Assembly (NCBI GenBank): GCA_016218925.1
Contig: JACRCR010000186.1
Coordinates: 1 to 53,420, forward strand
Direction: 5' to 3'
Source of the DNA: Deltaproteobacteria bacterium
GTDB lineage: Bacteria > Desulfobacterota > Binatia > UBA1149 > CAITLU01
DNA: 53,420 bases
Shown: positions 1 to 7,862 of the stretch, in pieces
Position numbering within the stretch: the stretch's first letter is position 1
Layout: every line of letters begins with the position of its first letter
Position numbers and translations under genes: made by a program
Notes under the pieces: generated by a model
Told to the model about the DNA's origin: nothing
Databases searched by the model: none
The model's input: the letters and a program-made list of their open reading frames with translations, nothing else

Positions 1-885
1 AGCTTCGAGGTCGATCAGTAACACCACCAGATCCAGGCAGTCGCTGGTGCTGTCTTGTCCGTCCACGCTCAGCGTGTAGGTGCCGGGGGTGGTGAAGGCC
101 GCGCTGATATCGAAGTTGTGACGATCCCACAGCGAGCCATTGGGAGCGCGGCTGGTGCCGGCGTCCGGCACCGACTCGCCGTCCCACAGGCCGCCTGCGT
201 CGGGGACCGGCGCGCTTCCAGACGCCGACGAGAAGACCAGCGGGCCGTCATCGAACCCGCCTGCATCGAAGCGTTGGCCGTCGGCGCTGTGGGTCTGGGC
301 GTTCACCGCCCCACCCTGGAACTGGATGCCTCCCAGCGTCGAGTGCCAGCCGGCGTCCTCGCCGGGGAAGCCGTCGGGGATGTTCGAATCGTTGCCGTCA
401 AAGAACGCCAGATCGCGGTTGTTGGCCGGGTTGCCGTCGTCGAACAGCACGATCAGCGACGCGCCGTTGGCGCTGTGGCCGGTAAGAGCGCTCAGGCCCT
501 CGACCAGATATGGGCCGTCGCCCGTCACCAGAGCCGTCACGTCGGCAACGAAGGCTCGGCTGGAACCACTGCCCCAGCAGTTGGTGGTGGCGTCACCGAT
601 GGAGGTCCCCAGGACAGGGCTGCCGCCAAGCGTGATGTTCGCGTTGTCGTAGACCGCCCCGGTACCGGAATTGTTGATCCCATGCCAGTACAGGTACGCC
701 TTGGTGACGGTGCCGGTAACGCCGGCGAGCGTGATGGTTCCAGTGCCCCCGCCTACCCCGCCGACGGCGGCCGAAGTCCAGTCGGTATTCAGAGCCGCAT
801 GCTTGAAACTGACGGGTACCGCGTGGGCAACCGTCGCCGCAGCCAGCAGGCCTGCCGCAGCAAATAAAACGACGAAACGTCGCAT
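1..885 (-). CDS. Secreted protein of unknown function, C-terminus cut by the window edge
   Basis: The frame is open from an ATG at 885 to base 1 without a stop, giving 295 residues with the C-terminus missing. A GGGAGGG ribosome site lies just before the ATG. The first about 22 residues (MRRFVVLFAAAGLLAAATVAHA) form a clear Sec signal peptide. The mature part is rich in Gly, Asn, Asp and Thr. It has a beta-type pattern (KAYLYWHGINNSG, LIVLFDDGNP, LSVDGQDSTSD) that recalls secreted beta-sandwich proteins of the DUF3344 kind, but that match is from memory and tentative. The nearest co-directional gene is 253 bases upstream, so it probably has its own promoter. Function is unknown; export is well supported. 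Confidence 0.72.
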   Translation of the reverse strand, partial: MRRFVVLFAAAGLLAAATVAHAVPVSFKHAALNTDWTSAAVGGVGGGTGTITLAGVTGTVTKAYLYWHGINNSGTGAVYDNANITLGGSPVLGTSIGDATTNCWGSGSSRAFVADVTALVTGDGPYLVEGLSALTGHSANGASLIVLFDDGNPANNRDLAFFDGNDSNIPDGFPGEDAGWHSTLGGIQFQGGAVNAQTHSADGQRFDAGGFDDGPLVFSSASGSAPVPDAGGLWDGESVPDAGTSRAPNGSLWDRHNFDISAAFTTPGTYTLSVDGQDSTSDCLDLVVLLIDLEA

Positions 886-1138
886 GGAAATTCCCTCCCG
901 TTGATGGCGGGGCCGCAACCCCTCTTCGGCAAATTCCGCGCGGTTCTTCGAATGAGACAACTGCGCGGCCGGTGCTGCTACTAGCGCTTGAAAGTCTATC
1001 GACTACCCCGGAGCGGAGCCGAGTCTAGCCCCGAGTGCCGGTGCGGTGCAATGCGGTTCGCCTTCCCCCCTGCCGCGGCCGCGTTGCCGACGCCCTCGAC
1101 TGGCCAGGTGGGTCGGACTCAGGAGGTTCGATCCTCGG

Positions 1139-2656
1139 TCACCGGCCGCCTGCCGGCGCCGGGTTCTGCGGCCCCCGGCCACCGGTCCGGCCCGCAGGCG
1201 TCGCTCCCTTGCGCGCCAGCATCGTGATGTGCGCCGCGCGAAACGCTGGCGGTGTAACCGGCTGATACTCCTGCCTGACCCAGCCAAAGTTGGCGGGAAC
1301 CCGGTTGCGGCTGAGCACGATGAGGTCGGGCATTGCGGCGCCTCGCAGAGGTCGAAAGCCATCGAGCAGACCCGAAGCGAGCAGATCGTCGTAGAGGAAC
1401 CCGTACGGGGAGAAGTTGTCCTGGTGCAGCAGGCCCAGCAGATGCACCGGGCCGCAGGCCCAGACGCTTCCGTAACGCCGACGCGTCAGGTCGAGCTGCG
1501 CGGCCAGGGCGCGTTGATCCTCCAGTGTCCCCAGGCCGGGGCCGCGCGCGTGCCCGGTGGCAACGGCGTGGCGTAGCCCCAGCAGCGCCACCGCGGTCGC
1601 CGCGGCAACGAGTACCCAGTCGCTGCGGCCGCGCATCAGACGCTGCGCAAGCCCCCCAGCCGCCGCGCCGACACCGACTGCGAAGTACGGCTGCACGAAC
1701 AGCAGATCCGGATGTGCCTGATGGTCGTAGAGCGTGAAGACCAGCGCACCATTGCCAGCCAGCAAGAGCGCCAGCCACGCAGGTCGCTCGCGCAGCTTCG
1801 CGAGGGTCCGGCGCGGCCTCAGCGCCAGCCACGCCCATCCCAGCGCCATCGCCGCCAGCGCCACGGCCGGCAGCGTGTGAATCCCCCCGCGCGCAATCGC
1901 GGTCGCGTCGCTGAGCACGAACCCGAATGATTCCGCCAGGTCGAGGCCACGATGCACGCTGTAGGTCGGCAGCACCAGTTCCTGGAAGAGTTGTGCGCCG
2001 GCGGCGCCGTGCCACACGAAGTAGCTCTCGTAGACGACCACCGGCACCAGCGCGCCAACAGCCAGACGCACGAGCCACGCAAACGGCTGCGGACGCGCCA
2101 GCGCCGCCGCGGCCAGCGCCGCCAGCACCAGCAACGTGGGTTGCCAGCACAAAAACGAGCAGGCCGCGGCCGCTCCGGCTAGCGCGGGACGCCGGTGCCG
2201 GTCGGCAAAATGGGCCAGTAGAACGAAGAACACGACGTAGACCTGCGGTCGCACTCCGGTCGCGCCTTCGACGAACAGTCCGCGCACCAGGAAGAGCAAT
2301 CCGGCCGTGAGCACGGCTCCTGCCACGCCGCCGCCGAGGTCGAACGCAAGCAGCGCCGCCACAGCGACGCTCACGAGCACCGTTGCCATCCCCATCGTGC
2401 GCGCAGCGATCACGTCGTCGCCGCCAAGCGGGCGCGCCACCGCGATCGCCGCCGCGGCAATCAACGGACCGAGTTGGCTCTTCGAGTCAATCTGAGAAAC
2501 GTGCGGCGGCCTGCCGCTGGCGGCGCGCTCGGCAATGTAGAAGTAGTGCTGGTTGTCCATCGCCAGCTCGGCTCTGGCGGGCTGATAGCTGCGGCAGATG
2601 CCAGCGGCCGCAAGTGCTGCCACCGCCGCAACCACCCATCGTGCTCGTGCGCGCAT
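1139..2656 (-). CDS. Polytopic membrane protein, GT-C/ArnT-like (GT39-type) glycosyltransferase candidate
   Basis: This 505-residue protein has about 10-12 hydrophobic segments. Near the N-terminus is a short periplasmic-type stretch (AMDNQHYFYIAERAASG), and a soluble C-terminal tail of about 100 residues follows the last helices. That layout fits GT-C fold enzymes that use polyprenyl-phosphate sugars. The acidic residues after helix 1 would be the catalytic region, but no diagnostic motif proves the activity. The ATG at 2656 was chosen because it has a GGAAGG site and leaves 19 bases after the RNase HI gene; the frame extends further upstream but would overlap that gene. It is last in the cbpA-cbpM-rnhA run and may be co-transcribed. 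The alternative is an uncharacterised membrane protein with no transferase activity. Confidence 0.6.
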   Translation of the reverse strand: MRARARWVVAAVAALAAAGICRSYQPARAELAMDNQHYFYIAERAASGRPPHVSQIDSKSQLGPLIAAAAIAVARPLGGDDVIAARTMGMATVLVSVAVAALLAFDLGGGVAGAVLTAGLLFLVRGLFVEGATGVRPQVYVVFFVLLAHFADRHRRPALAGAAAACSFLCWQPTLLVLAALAAAALARPQPFAWLVRLAVGALVPVVVYESYFVWHGAAGAQLFQELVLPTYSVHRGLDLAESFGFVLSDATAIARGGIHTLPAVALAAMALGWAWLALRPRRTLAKLRERPAWLALLLAGNGALVFTLYDHQAHPDLLFVQPYFAVGVGAAAGGLAQRLMRGRSDWVLVAAATAVALLGLRHAVATGHARGPGLGTLEDQRALAAQLDLTRRRYGSVWACGPVHLLGLLHQDNFSPYGFLYDDLLASGLLDGFRPLRGAAMPDLIVLSRNRVPANFGWVRQEYQPVTPPAFRAAHITMLARKGATPAGRTGGRGPQNPAPAGGR

Positions 2657-2675
2657 GGCCTTCCGCAGAGATCCG

Positions 2676-3449
2676 CTACACCGGGCGCGTGAGGTCTTCG
2701 AGGGCGAAACCCCACTCGGCCAGAATCGTCTTTTCGTCGGCGGCGCCGGCGGCCTTCTTGAAACGCGCACCCGAGCGCCCCTTCACGCGGCGCTCGCAAT
2801 CTGGCCAGTTGAGATGCCGCGCCGGAACGCCGTCGACGACGCTCAGGTACGTGTACCTCGCCTTTTTCGAAACGACTTTGCCGCCAGCAGTCGACTCGGC
2901 CGTGACCCTTCGCCGGCCGCCGGCCGCGTCCAGGTCGATGCCATAGGCCGCGCGCGGACCTTCATAGAGCACGACAGCGGTGCCAGCGGCAAACCCCGAA
3001 GCGATCGCATCCGCCCGCTCGTTACCGGGAATCCCAGCGTGACCGCGCACGTGGCGCCACTGCACCTTGCATCGCCCCTCGGCGGTCTGCGCGAGGGCGC
3101 CGCCGAGCGCCTCCCACAGATCGCGGTTGGCGACGTCGGTGCCTTCGGTCGTCTTCCACCCTCGCCGCTTCCACGACGCCATCCACTGCGTCACGCCGCG
3201 GATGAGGTAGGTCGAGTCGGTCACTATCACGACGTCGAGCGCGTGGCTCTGGCCACTGCCGCGCAGCCACGCGAGCGCTTCCAGCGCCGCCGTCATCTCC
3301 ATCCGGTTATTGGTGGTATGGCCTCCGAAGGCGCCCAGTTCGCACACCGCAGCGCGCGCGACGCAGATCACCGCGCCCCAGCCTCCCGGTCCGGGATTGC
3401 CCTTGGCAGCGCCGTCGGTAAAGACGACGACCTCGAGGCTGTCGCTCAA
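2676..3449 (-). CDS. rnhA: Ribonuclease HI with a C-terminal viroplasmin-like domain
   Basis: This enzyme cleaves the RNA strand of RNA-DNA hybrids. Residues 1 to about 150 are a complete RNase H fold with all acidic catalytic positions: Asp in VVVFTDGAAKGNPGPGG, Glu in NNRMEMTAAL, Asp in VIVTDSTY, and the GNERADAIA segment. The remaining about 105 residues contain LNWPDCERRVKGRSGARFKK, which resembles the viroplasmin (hybrid-binding) domain that sits at the N-terminus of many RNase H1 proteins. The total of 257 residues is well above the usual about 150. The start is taken as TTG at 3449, which overlaps the cbpM stop (TTGA) and gives the usual short lead into FTDG. GTG at 3461 is an alternative. 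Confidence 0.88.
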   Translation of the reverse strand: MSDSLEVVVFTDGAAKGNPGPGGWGAVICVARAAVCELGAFGGHTTNNRMEMTAALEALAWLRGSGQSHALDVVIVTDSTYLIRGVTQWMASWKRRGWKTTEGTDVANRDLWEALGGALAQTAEGRCKVQWRHVRGHAGIPGNERADAIASGFAAGTAVVLYEGPRAAYGIDLDAAGGRRRVTAESTAGGKVVSKKARYTYLSVVDGVPARHLNWPDCERRVKGRSGARFKKAAGAADEKTILAEWGFALEDLTRPV

Positions 3450-3715
3450 ACCTCGTCCCACTCGAGGTCGGGCGTCAGCAGCAGCGCCACCGCGCCGAGG
3501 CCGACACCATGATAGACGCTCAGTCGCACGACGTCGGCAACCCGGTCGAGTACGCAGGTGGAGAGCAGGATCTCTTCGCCGACCACGCGGCCGCGTCCGA
3601 GCAATCCGTGCTGATAGACCTCGTGCACCCAATCGACCTCGCAGCAGTAGCATTCGGCGATCGCCGCCAGGCTCAGGTAGGTCTCGCCCTCGATGATGAC
3701 GCGCAAGTGCTTCAC
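3446..3715 (-). CDS. cbpM: Chaperone modulator CbpM
   Basis: This is an 89-residue MerR-like helix-turn-helix protein of the CbpM family, which binds and inhibits the J-domain of the co-chaperone CbpA. Family-like features are the N-terminal beta strand ([11 protein letters not shown]), the helix with [13 protein letters not shown], and a C-terminal helical LRL-type segment ([19 protein letters not shown]). Its GTG start overlaps the cbpA stop (GTGA), so the two are translationally coupled as in other bacteria. Its stop in turn overlaps the proposed TTG start of rnhA. The family assignment rests mainly on this strict cbpA-cbpM adjacency together with size and pattern. Confidence 0.85.
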   Translation of the reverse strand: MKHLRVIIEGETYLSLAAIAECYCCEVDWVHEVYQHGLLGRGRVVGEEILLSTCVLDRVADVVRLSVYHGVGLGAVALLLTPDLEWDEV

Positions 3716-4737
3716 GACCGTTTTCCCTCACGGGCGCCGCCGCTCACCTGATCGTCCGCCGCTGCGGCCATCTCGCGCAGCAACTGCGTTTGCCGCTCAC
3801 TGAGTTGCGGAATCACGATGCGCACCACCGCGTAGAAGTCGCCGCGAACGCCACGTCCGTCATCGAAGCCTTTGCCGCGAAGACGCAGGCGCGTTCCGGC
3901 CTTGGTCCCGGGCGCCACACTCAGCGTTACCGGGCCATCGACCGTGTCGACTCTGACCTTGGCGCCGAAGACGACCTCCCATGGAGCCAGCGCCACGTCG
4001 GTCTCGACGTCGCGACCGGCTGGACGATAGCGATCGTCCGACACCAGCCGCAGCGTCAGGAACAGATCTCCATCCTCGCCGCCGCCCTGTGCCGCCTCGC
4101 CAAGACCGCGCAGACGCACCGTCATACCGTCGGTGAGGTTGGCGGGGATGGCCAACTCGATGGTGCGCCGATCGTGCAGACGCCCCACCCCTACGCATTG
4201 CGGGCAGACGTGCTCGCCGACGAACCCGACCCCGCCGCAGCGCGCGCAGGCCTTGGTGCCCGGAACCTCGAAGCGCGATTTCCCGCCCGCCAGTGCCACG
4301 CCGATCGGAAGCGCGAGCTCGGCGCGTACATCGGCGCCGCGATGCTCGAAGCGTCCGTGACGCGCGCGCTGGGCGCTCTGCGAGCGTCGCATCTCGTCGC
4401 CGAACAGCGACTCGAAGAACTCCGAGAACCCGCCGTGCCCGAACGCCCGCTCGAACTCTTCGCGGGTCATGTGCTGCTCGCCGGGCGGCGGCTGGAAATC
4501 CTGCCCCTGGCGCCAATCGGCGCCGAAGCGGTCGTAGCGCGAACGTTTCTCCGGATCGGAGATCACCTCGTAGGCCTCGGCGATGCGCTTGAATTGCCGC
4601 TCGGCCTCGTCGCGCTTGTCGGCCGTATGGCGGTCGGGATGCCATTTGAGCGCGAGCTTTCGGTAGGCCTTCTTGACGTCGTCGGCGCTCGCGTCGCGCG
4701 CGACCCCGAGCACCGAGTAGTAGTCCTGGAATTCCAC
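3712..4737 (-). CDS. cbpA: J-domain co-chaperone CbpA/DnaJ-like with half a zinc centre
   Basis: This is a 341-residue Hsp40 that stimulates DnaK ATPase activity. Residues 1-70 are a J-domain with the HPD motif (KWHPDRH). A Gly/Phe-rich linker follows, then two beta-barrel substrate-binding domains ([31 protein letters not shown]). Unlike CbpA it carries two CxxC motifs (CARCGGVG and CPQCVGVG). Unlike DnaJ it lacks the other two, so only one zinc site can form. The start is a GTG at 4737 with no strong ribosome site; the J-domain begins immediately ([16 protein letters not shown]), which fixes the start. It is coupled to cbpM by a 4-base overlap. Confidence 0.9.
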   Translation of the reverse strand: MEFQDYYSVLGVARDASADDVKKAYRKLALKWHPDRHTADKRDEAERQFKRIAEAYEVISDPEKRSRYDRFGADWRQGQDFQPPPGEQHMTREEFERAFGHGGFSEFFESLFGDEMRRSQSAQRARHGRFEHRGADVRAELALPIGVALAGGKSRFEVPGTKACARCGGVGFVGEHVCPQCVGVGRLHDRRTIELAIPANLTDGMTVRLRGLGEAAQGGGEDGDLFLTLRLVSDDRYRPAGRDVETDVALAPWEVVFGAKVRVDTVDGPVTLSVAPGTKAGTRLRLRGKGFDDGRGVRGDFYAVVRIVIPQLSERQTQLLREMAAAADDQVSGGAREGKRS

Positions 4738-4813
4738 GACGCGACCCGGACGGTGCGTATCACCAAAACGCGCGAACGCCCAGTGTGCGCAGGCGCGGCC
4801 AGGACACGACGCG

Positions 4814-4839
4814 CACCGGCGAGGTTCGAGGAACCGGTG
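4814..4839 (-). terminator. Possible hairpin terminator after the MFS gene
   Basis: On the minus strand, 11 bases after the MFS stop, CACC...GGTG arms enclose a 5-bp GGTTC-gag-GAACC stem with a small bulge. There is no T-tract. A weak intrinsic or Rho-assisted end between the ilvD-MFS pair and cbpA is plausible but unproven. Confidence 0.3.
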
Positions 4840-4849
4840 TCCGCCACCC

Positions 4850-6163
4850 TCACGCCGCGCGCGAGTCCCCGGCGATTTCTTCGAGTTCGCGGCCGGCGGT
4901 CTCCGGTACCATCCACAACAGGAAGACCGGGCCTGCCAGCGCGCACACGGCCATCGCGGCTACCGCCTGGCCGTGGTTCCCGAACGCCGTGTAAAGCAGC
5001 CCCTCGCAGGCCAGACCGGCGGCAATCCCGAGCGTGGCCACCAGGCTGCGCACGCCCGAGGCTGTGGAGCGATGCGAGGTTGCGAACAGTTCGCTGCCCA
5101 GCGCGGCGAACAAGACGTCGATGCCGAACTGCGTGAAGATCACGCCCACCCACGCCAGCGGCACGATCGCACCGAGGCCGCGGTAGAAACCGACCGCCGC
5201 AAGCGTGTTCACCAAGATCGCGGCCGACAACACGCGACGGCGACCGAAGCGGTCACTGGCGAGCCCGCACAGCAGACCGCCGCCGATCGCCAGCACTCCG
5301 CCTGCCAGAAACAACACGCTAACCTCGCCCGGCGAGTAGCCACGCTCGGCCTGCAGGAACTTGGACTGGAACTGCACGATGGTGCCGCCCGCAACCGCTA
5401 CCGGAAACAGCGCCGCCGTCAGCGCCGCGACGCGCACGGGGTAGCGAGTGATCAGTTCACGCAGCGGATCGAGCCATGCTACCTCGAGCGACCCGCGCTC
5501 GCGCTGGTGCGCGGTGAAACGACGCGTCTCGGTCAGCACGCGGCGCATCCACACCGTCAGCAGCAGCGGCGCGAAGCCGACGAAATAGAGCGCGCGCCAT
5601 CCATACGGCAAGAAGTCGACCGTAGAGAACACCGCCGCCGCCAGTCCGTGACCGAGGCCGCCGAAGGCGATCAGCATGCCGATGCCCCACCCCCTGGCGC
5701 TGGCGTCGAGTTCTTCGGTGATCACCACGATCGCGAGCATCTCCTGAGAGTAGATGAACATCCGCGCCATGAACTGAAGGAAGATGAACTCGGAAGCGTT
5801 GCGGCAGAAGCTGGTCAGGAAGGTGCATGCGCTGAACCCGAGCACGGTCACCAGCAGCAAGCGGCGACGTCCTACGCGATCCGCGAACATCGTCAGCGCC
5901 AGTGCCGGCAGCACGCCGAGGCGCACGATGCCGGCGAGCAGGCCGACCTGGGTCTCGGGCACGCCCAGTCCGGCCTGGATCTGCGGCAGCGCCATGTTCA
6001 GCACGCCGAGGTCGTAGGAATTGAACAGGTAGGTGGCGCCCAGAGCGCCGAGCACCTGCCAGTGATGGGGCGTCACGCCAGGCGGGGGCGTGGCGTAGAA
6101 GAACAGCCACGCCCACCACGGCCTGCGCGTCTTCAGCAGGTCACCGCGCCTTGCGACGCACAC
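4850..6163 (-). CDS. Major facilitator superfamily transporter
   Basis: This is a 437-residue inner-membrane transporter with about 12 predicted helices. It carries both MFS loop signatures: [12 protein letters not shown] between helices 2 and 3, and [13 protein letters not shown] between helices 8 and 9 after the central loop. The first helix ([20 protein letters not shown]) has the Asp typical of sugar- or organic-acid-type MFS proteins; the substrate cannot be read from sequence. The frame runs far into ilvD, so the start was placed at GTG 6163, which includes the cytoplasmic N-terminus ([13 protein letters not shown]) and overlaps the 3' end of ilvD by 31 bases. A later CTG is possible. 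The overlap suggests co-expression with ilvD. Confidence 0.85.
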   Translation of the reverse strand: MCVARRGDLLKTRRPWWAWLFFYATPPPGVTPHHWQVLGALGATYLFNSYDLGVLNMALPQIQAGLGVPETQVGLLAGIVRLGVLPALALTMFADRVGRRRLLLVTVLGFSACTFLTSFCRNASEFIFLQFMARMFIYSQEMLAIVVITEELDASARGWGIGMLIAFGGLGHGLAAAVFSTVDFLPYGWRALYFVGFAPLLLTVWMRRVLTETRRFTAHQRERGSLEVAWLDPLRELITRYPVRVAALTAALFPVAVAGGTIVQFQSKFLQAERGYSPGEVSVLFLAGGVLAIGGGLLCGLASDRFGRRRVLSAAILVNTLAAVGFYRGLGAIVPLAWVGVIFTQFGIDVLFAALGSELFATSHRSTASGVRSLVATLGIAAGLACEGLLYTAFGNHGQAVAAMAVCALAGPVFLLWMVPETAGRELEEIAGDSRAA

Positions 6164-7827
6164 GACACCAGCTTGGCGTACTTGGCCATCACGCCGGTGG
6201 TGTAGCGCGGCGCCGGCGCTTTCCACAGCGCGCGGCGCGAGGCGAGTTCGGCTTCGCCGACGTTGAGTTGCAACAGCGCAGTCTCGGCATCGATGGTGAT
6301 GCTGTCGCCCTCGTGAACGAGCGCGATCGGACCGCCGACTTGCGCCTCGGGTGCGACGTGGCCCACCACCAGACCGTAGGTGCCGCCCGAGAAGCGTCCG
6401 TCCGTGATCAGGCCGACGCTGTCGCCGAGCCCCTTGCCGATGATCGCACTGGTCGGCGCGAGCATCTCGCGCATGCCGGGGCCGCCCTTGGGTCCTTCGT
6501 AACGGATCACCAGCACGTCGCCGGGCTTGATGCGGTCGTTCAGGATCGCGCGCATCGCGTCCTCTTCCGACTCGAACACGCGCGCGGGGCCGGTGATCTT
6601 TATGCTCTTCAGACCGCTGATCTTGGCCACCGCACCATCGGGCGCGAGGTTGCCACGCAGCACCGCCAGGTGCCCCTGGGGATACATCGGGCGGTCGAAT
6701 GGGCGCACGACGTCCTGGTCCGCCGGCGGCGTGCCCGACACCGAGGCGAGGTTCTCGGCAACCGTCTTGCCGGTGATCGTCAGGCAATCGCCATGAAGCA
6801 GCCTGTGGTCGAGCAGCATCTTCATGATCAGCGGAATGCCGCCGACTCGGTGCAGATCGATGGCCACGTAGCGCCCCGAAGGCTTGAGGTCGGCCAGCAC
6901 CGGCACGCGGTGACGCATCCGCTCGAAGTCATCGAGTTCGAGCTCGACCCCGGCCGCACGCGCGATCGCCAGCAGGTGCAGCACCGCGTTGGTAGATCCG
7001 CCCACCGCGAATGTGACGGCGATGGCGTTCTCGAAGGCCTTCTTGGTGAGGATCTTGCGCGGGGTCAGGTTGGTGCGCACCAGTTCGACCAGCGCCACGC
7101 CGCTCTGGTAGGTGCTGTCGAACTTCTCCTGGTCTTCGGCGGCCATCGTCGAAGAGCCCGGCAGGCTCATGCCCATCGCCTCGAAGGCGCTGCTCATGGT
7201 GTTGGCCGTGTACATGCCACCGCAGGCGCCCTTGCCGGGAATCGCTCGGCGCTCGATCTGGCACAGGTCATCGTGCGAGATGCGACCGGCACCGTACTCG
7301 CCAACCGCTTCGAACACGCTGACCACGGTCAGATCCTTGCCCTCGTAAGTTCCCGGCTTGATGGTGCCGCCGTAGACGAACACCGAGGGGATATCCAGAC
7401 GCGCCATCGCGATCATCGCCCCCGGCATGTTCTTGTCGCAGCCGCCGATGGCGAGCAGGCCGTCCATCAACTGTCCGCGGCACACCGTCTCGATCGAATC
7501 CGCGATCACTTCGCGGCTGATCAGCGAGCACTTCATTCCCTCGGTACCCATCGAGATGCCGTCGCTGATCGTGATGGTTCCGAAGGTCTGCGGCATCGCA
7601 CCGGCATCGCGCATGCCGCGCGCGGCCTCCACCGCAAGTTCGGCGATCCCCGAGTTGCACGGCGTGATGTCGCTGTGGGCGCTGGCCAGAGCCAGCACCG
7701 GCTTGCCAAAATCGCGATCGCCAAAACCGACCGCGCGCATCATCGCACGGTTGGGCGCACGCTCGTCGCCGTCGGTGAGCAGATGGCTGTGGCGGTTCAG
7801 GCCTTGGGTCGATGCAGTGTCGGACAT
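6133..7827 (-). CDS. ilvD: Dihydroxy-acid dehydratase
   Basis: This Fe-S enzyme makes 2-oxo acids from 2,3-dihydroxy acids, the third common step of isoleucine and valine biosynthesis and a source of pantothenate precursor. It is full length at 564 residues. The three Cys-containing cluster motifs are present: [18 protein letters not shown] and [16 protein letters not shown]. So are the C-terminal [14 protein letters not shown] and [13 protein letters not shown] signatures. The ATG at 7827 is preceded by GGAG at a slightly long distance. No other branched-chain genes are nearby; the partner is the overlapping MFS gene. Confidence 0.97.
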   Translation of the reverse strand: MSDTASTQGLNRHSHLLTDGDERAPNRAMMRAVGFGDRDFGKPVLALASAHSDITPCNSGIAELAVEAARGMRDAGAMPQTFGTITISDGISMGTEGMKCSLISREVIADSIETVCRGQLMDGLLAIGGCDKNMPGAMIAMARLDIPSVFVYGGTIKPGTYEGKDLTVVSVFEAVGEYGAGRISHDDLCQIERRAIPGKGACGGMYTANTMSSAFEAMGMSLPGSSTMAAEDQEKFDSTYQSGVALVELVRTNLTPRKILTKKAFENAIAVTFAVGGSTNAVLHLLAIARAAGVELELDDFERMRHRVPVLADLKPSGRYVAIDLHRVGGIPLIMKMLLDHRLLHGDCLTITGKTVAENLASVSGTPPADQDVVRPFDRPMYPQGHLAVLRGNLAPDGAVAKISGLKSIKITGPARVFESEEDAMRAILNDRIKPGDVLVIRYEGPKGGPGMREMLAPTSAIIGKGLGDSVGLITDGRFSGGTYGLVVGHVAPEAQVGGPIALVHEGDSITIDAETALLQLNVGEAELASRRALWKAPAPRYTTGVMAKYAKLVSCASQGAVTC

Positions 7828-7862
7828 GGTAGCGATACTCCAAACGCGAGAAATTCTTCAGT

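Noticed and set aside
1121-1137. tRNA T-arm-like sequence GGAGGTTCGATCCTCGG near the end of the GT-C gene
   Set aside because: The loop is one base short for a tRNA, and no acceptor, D-arm or anticodon stem could be built around it.
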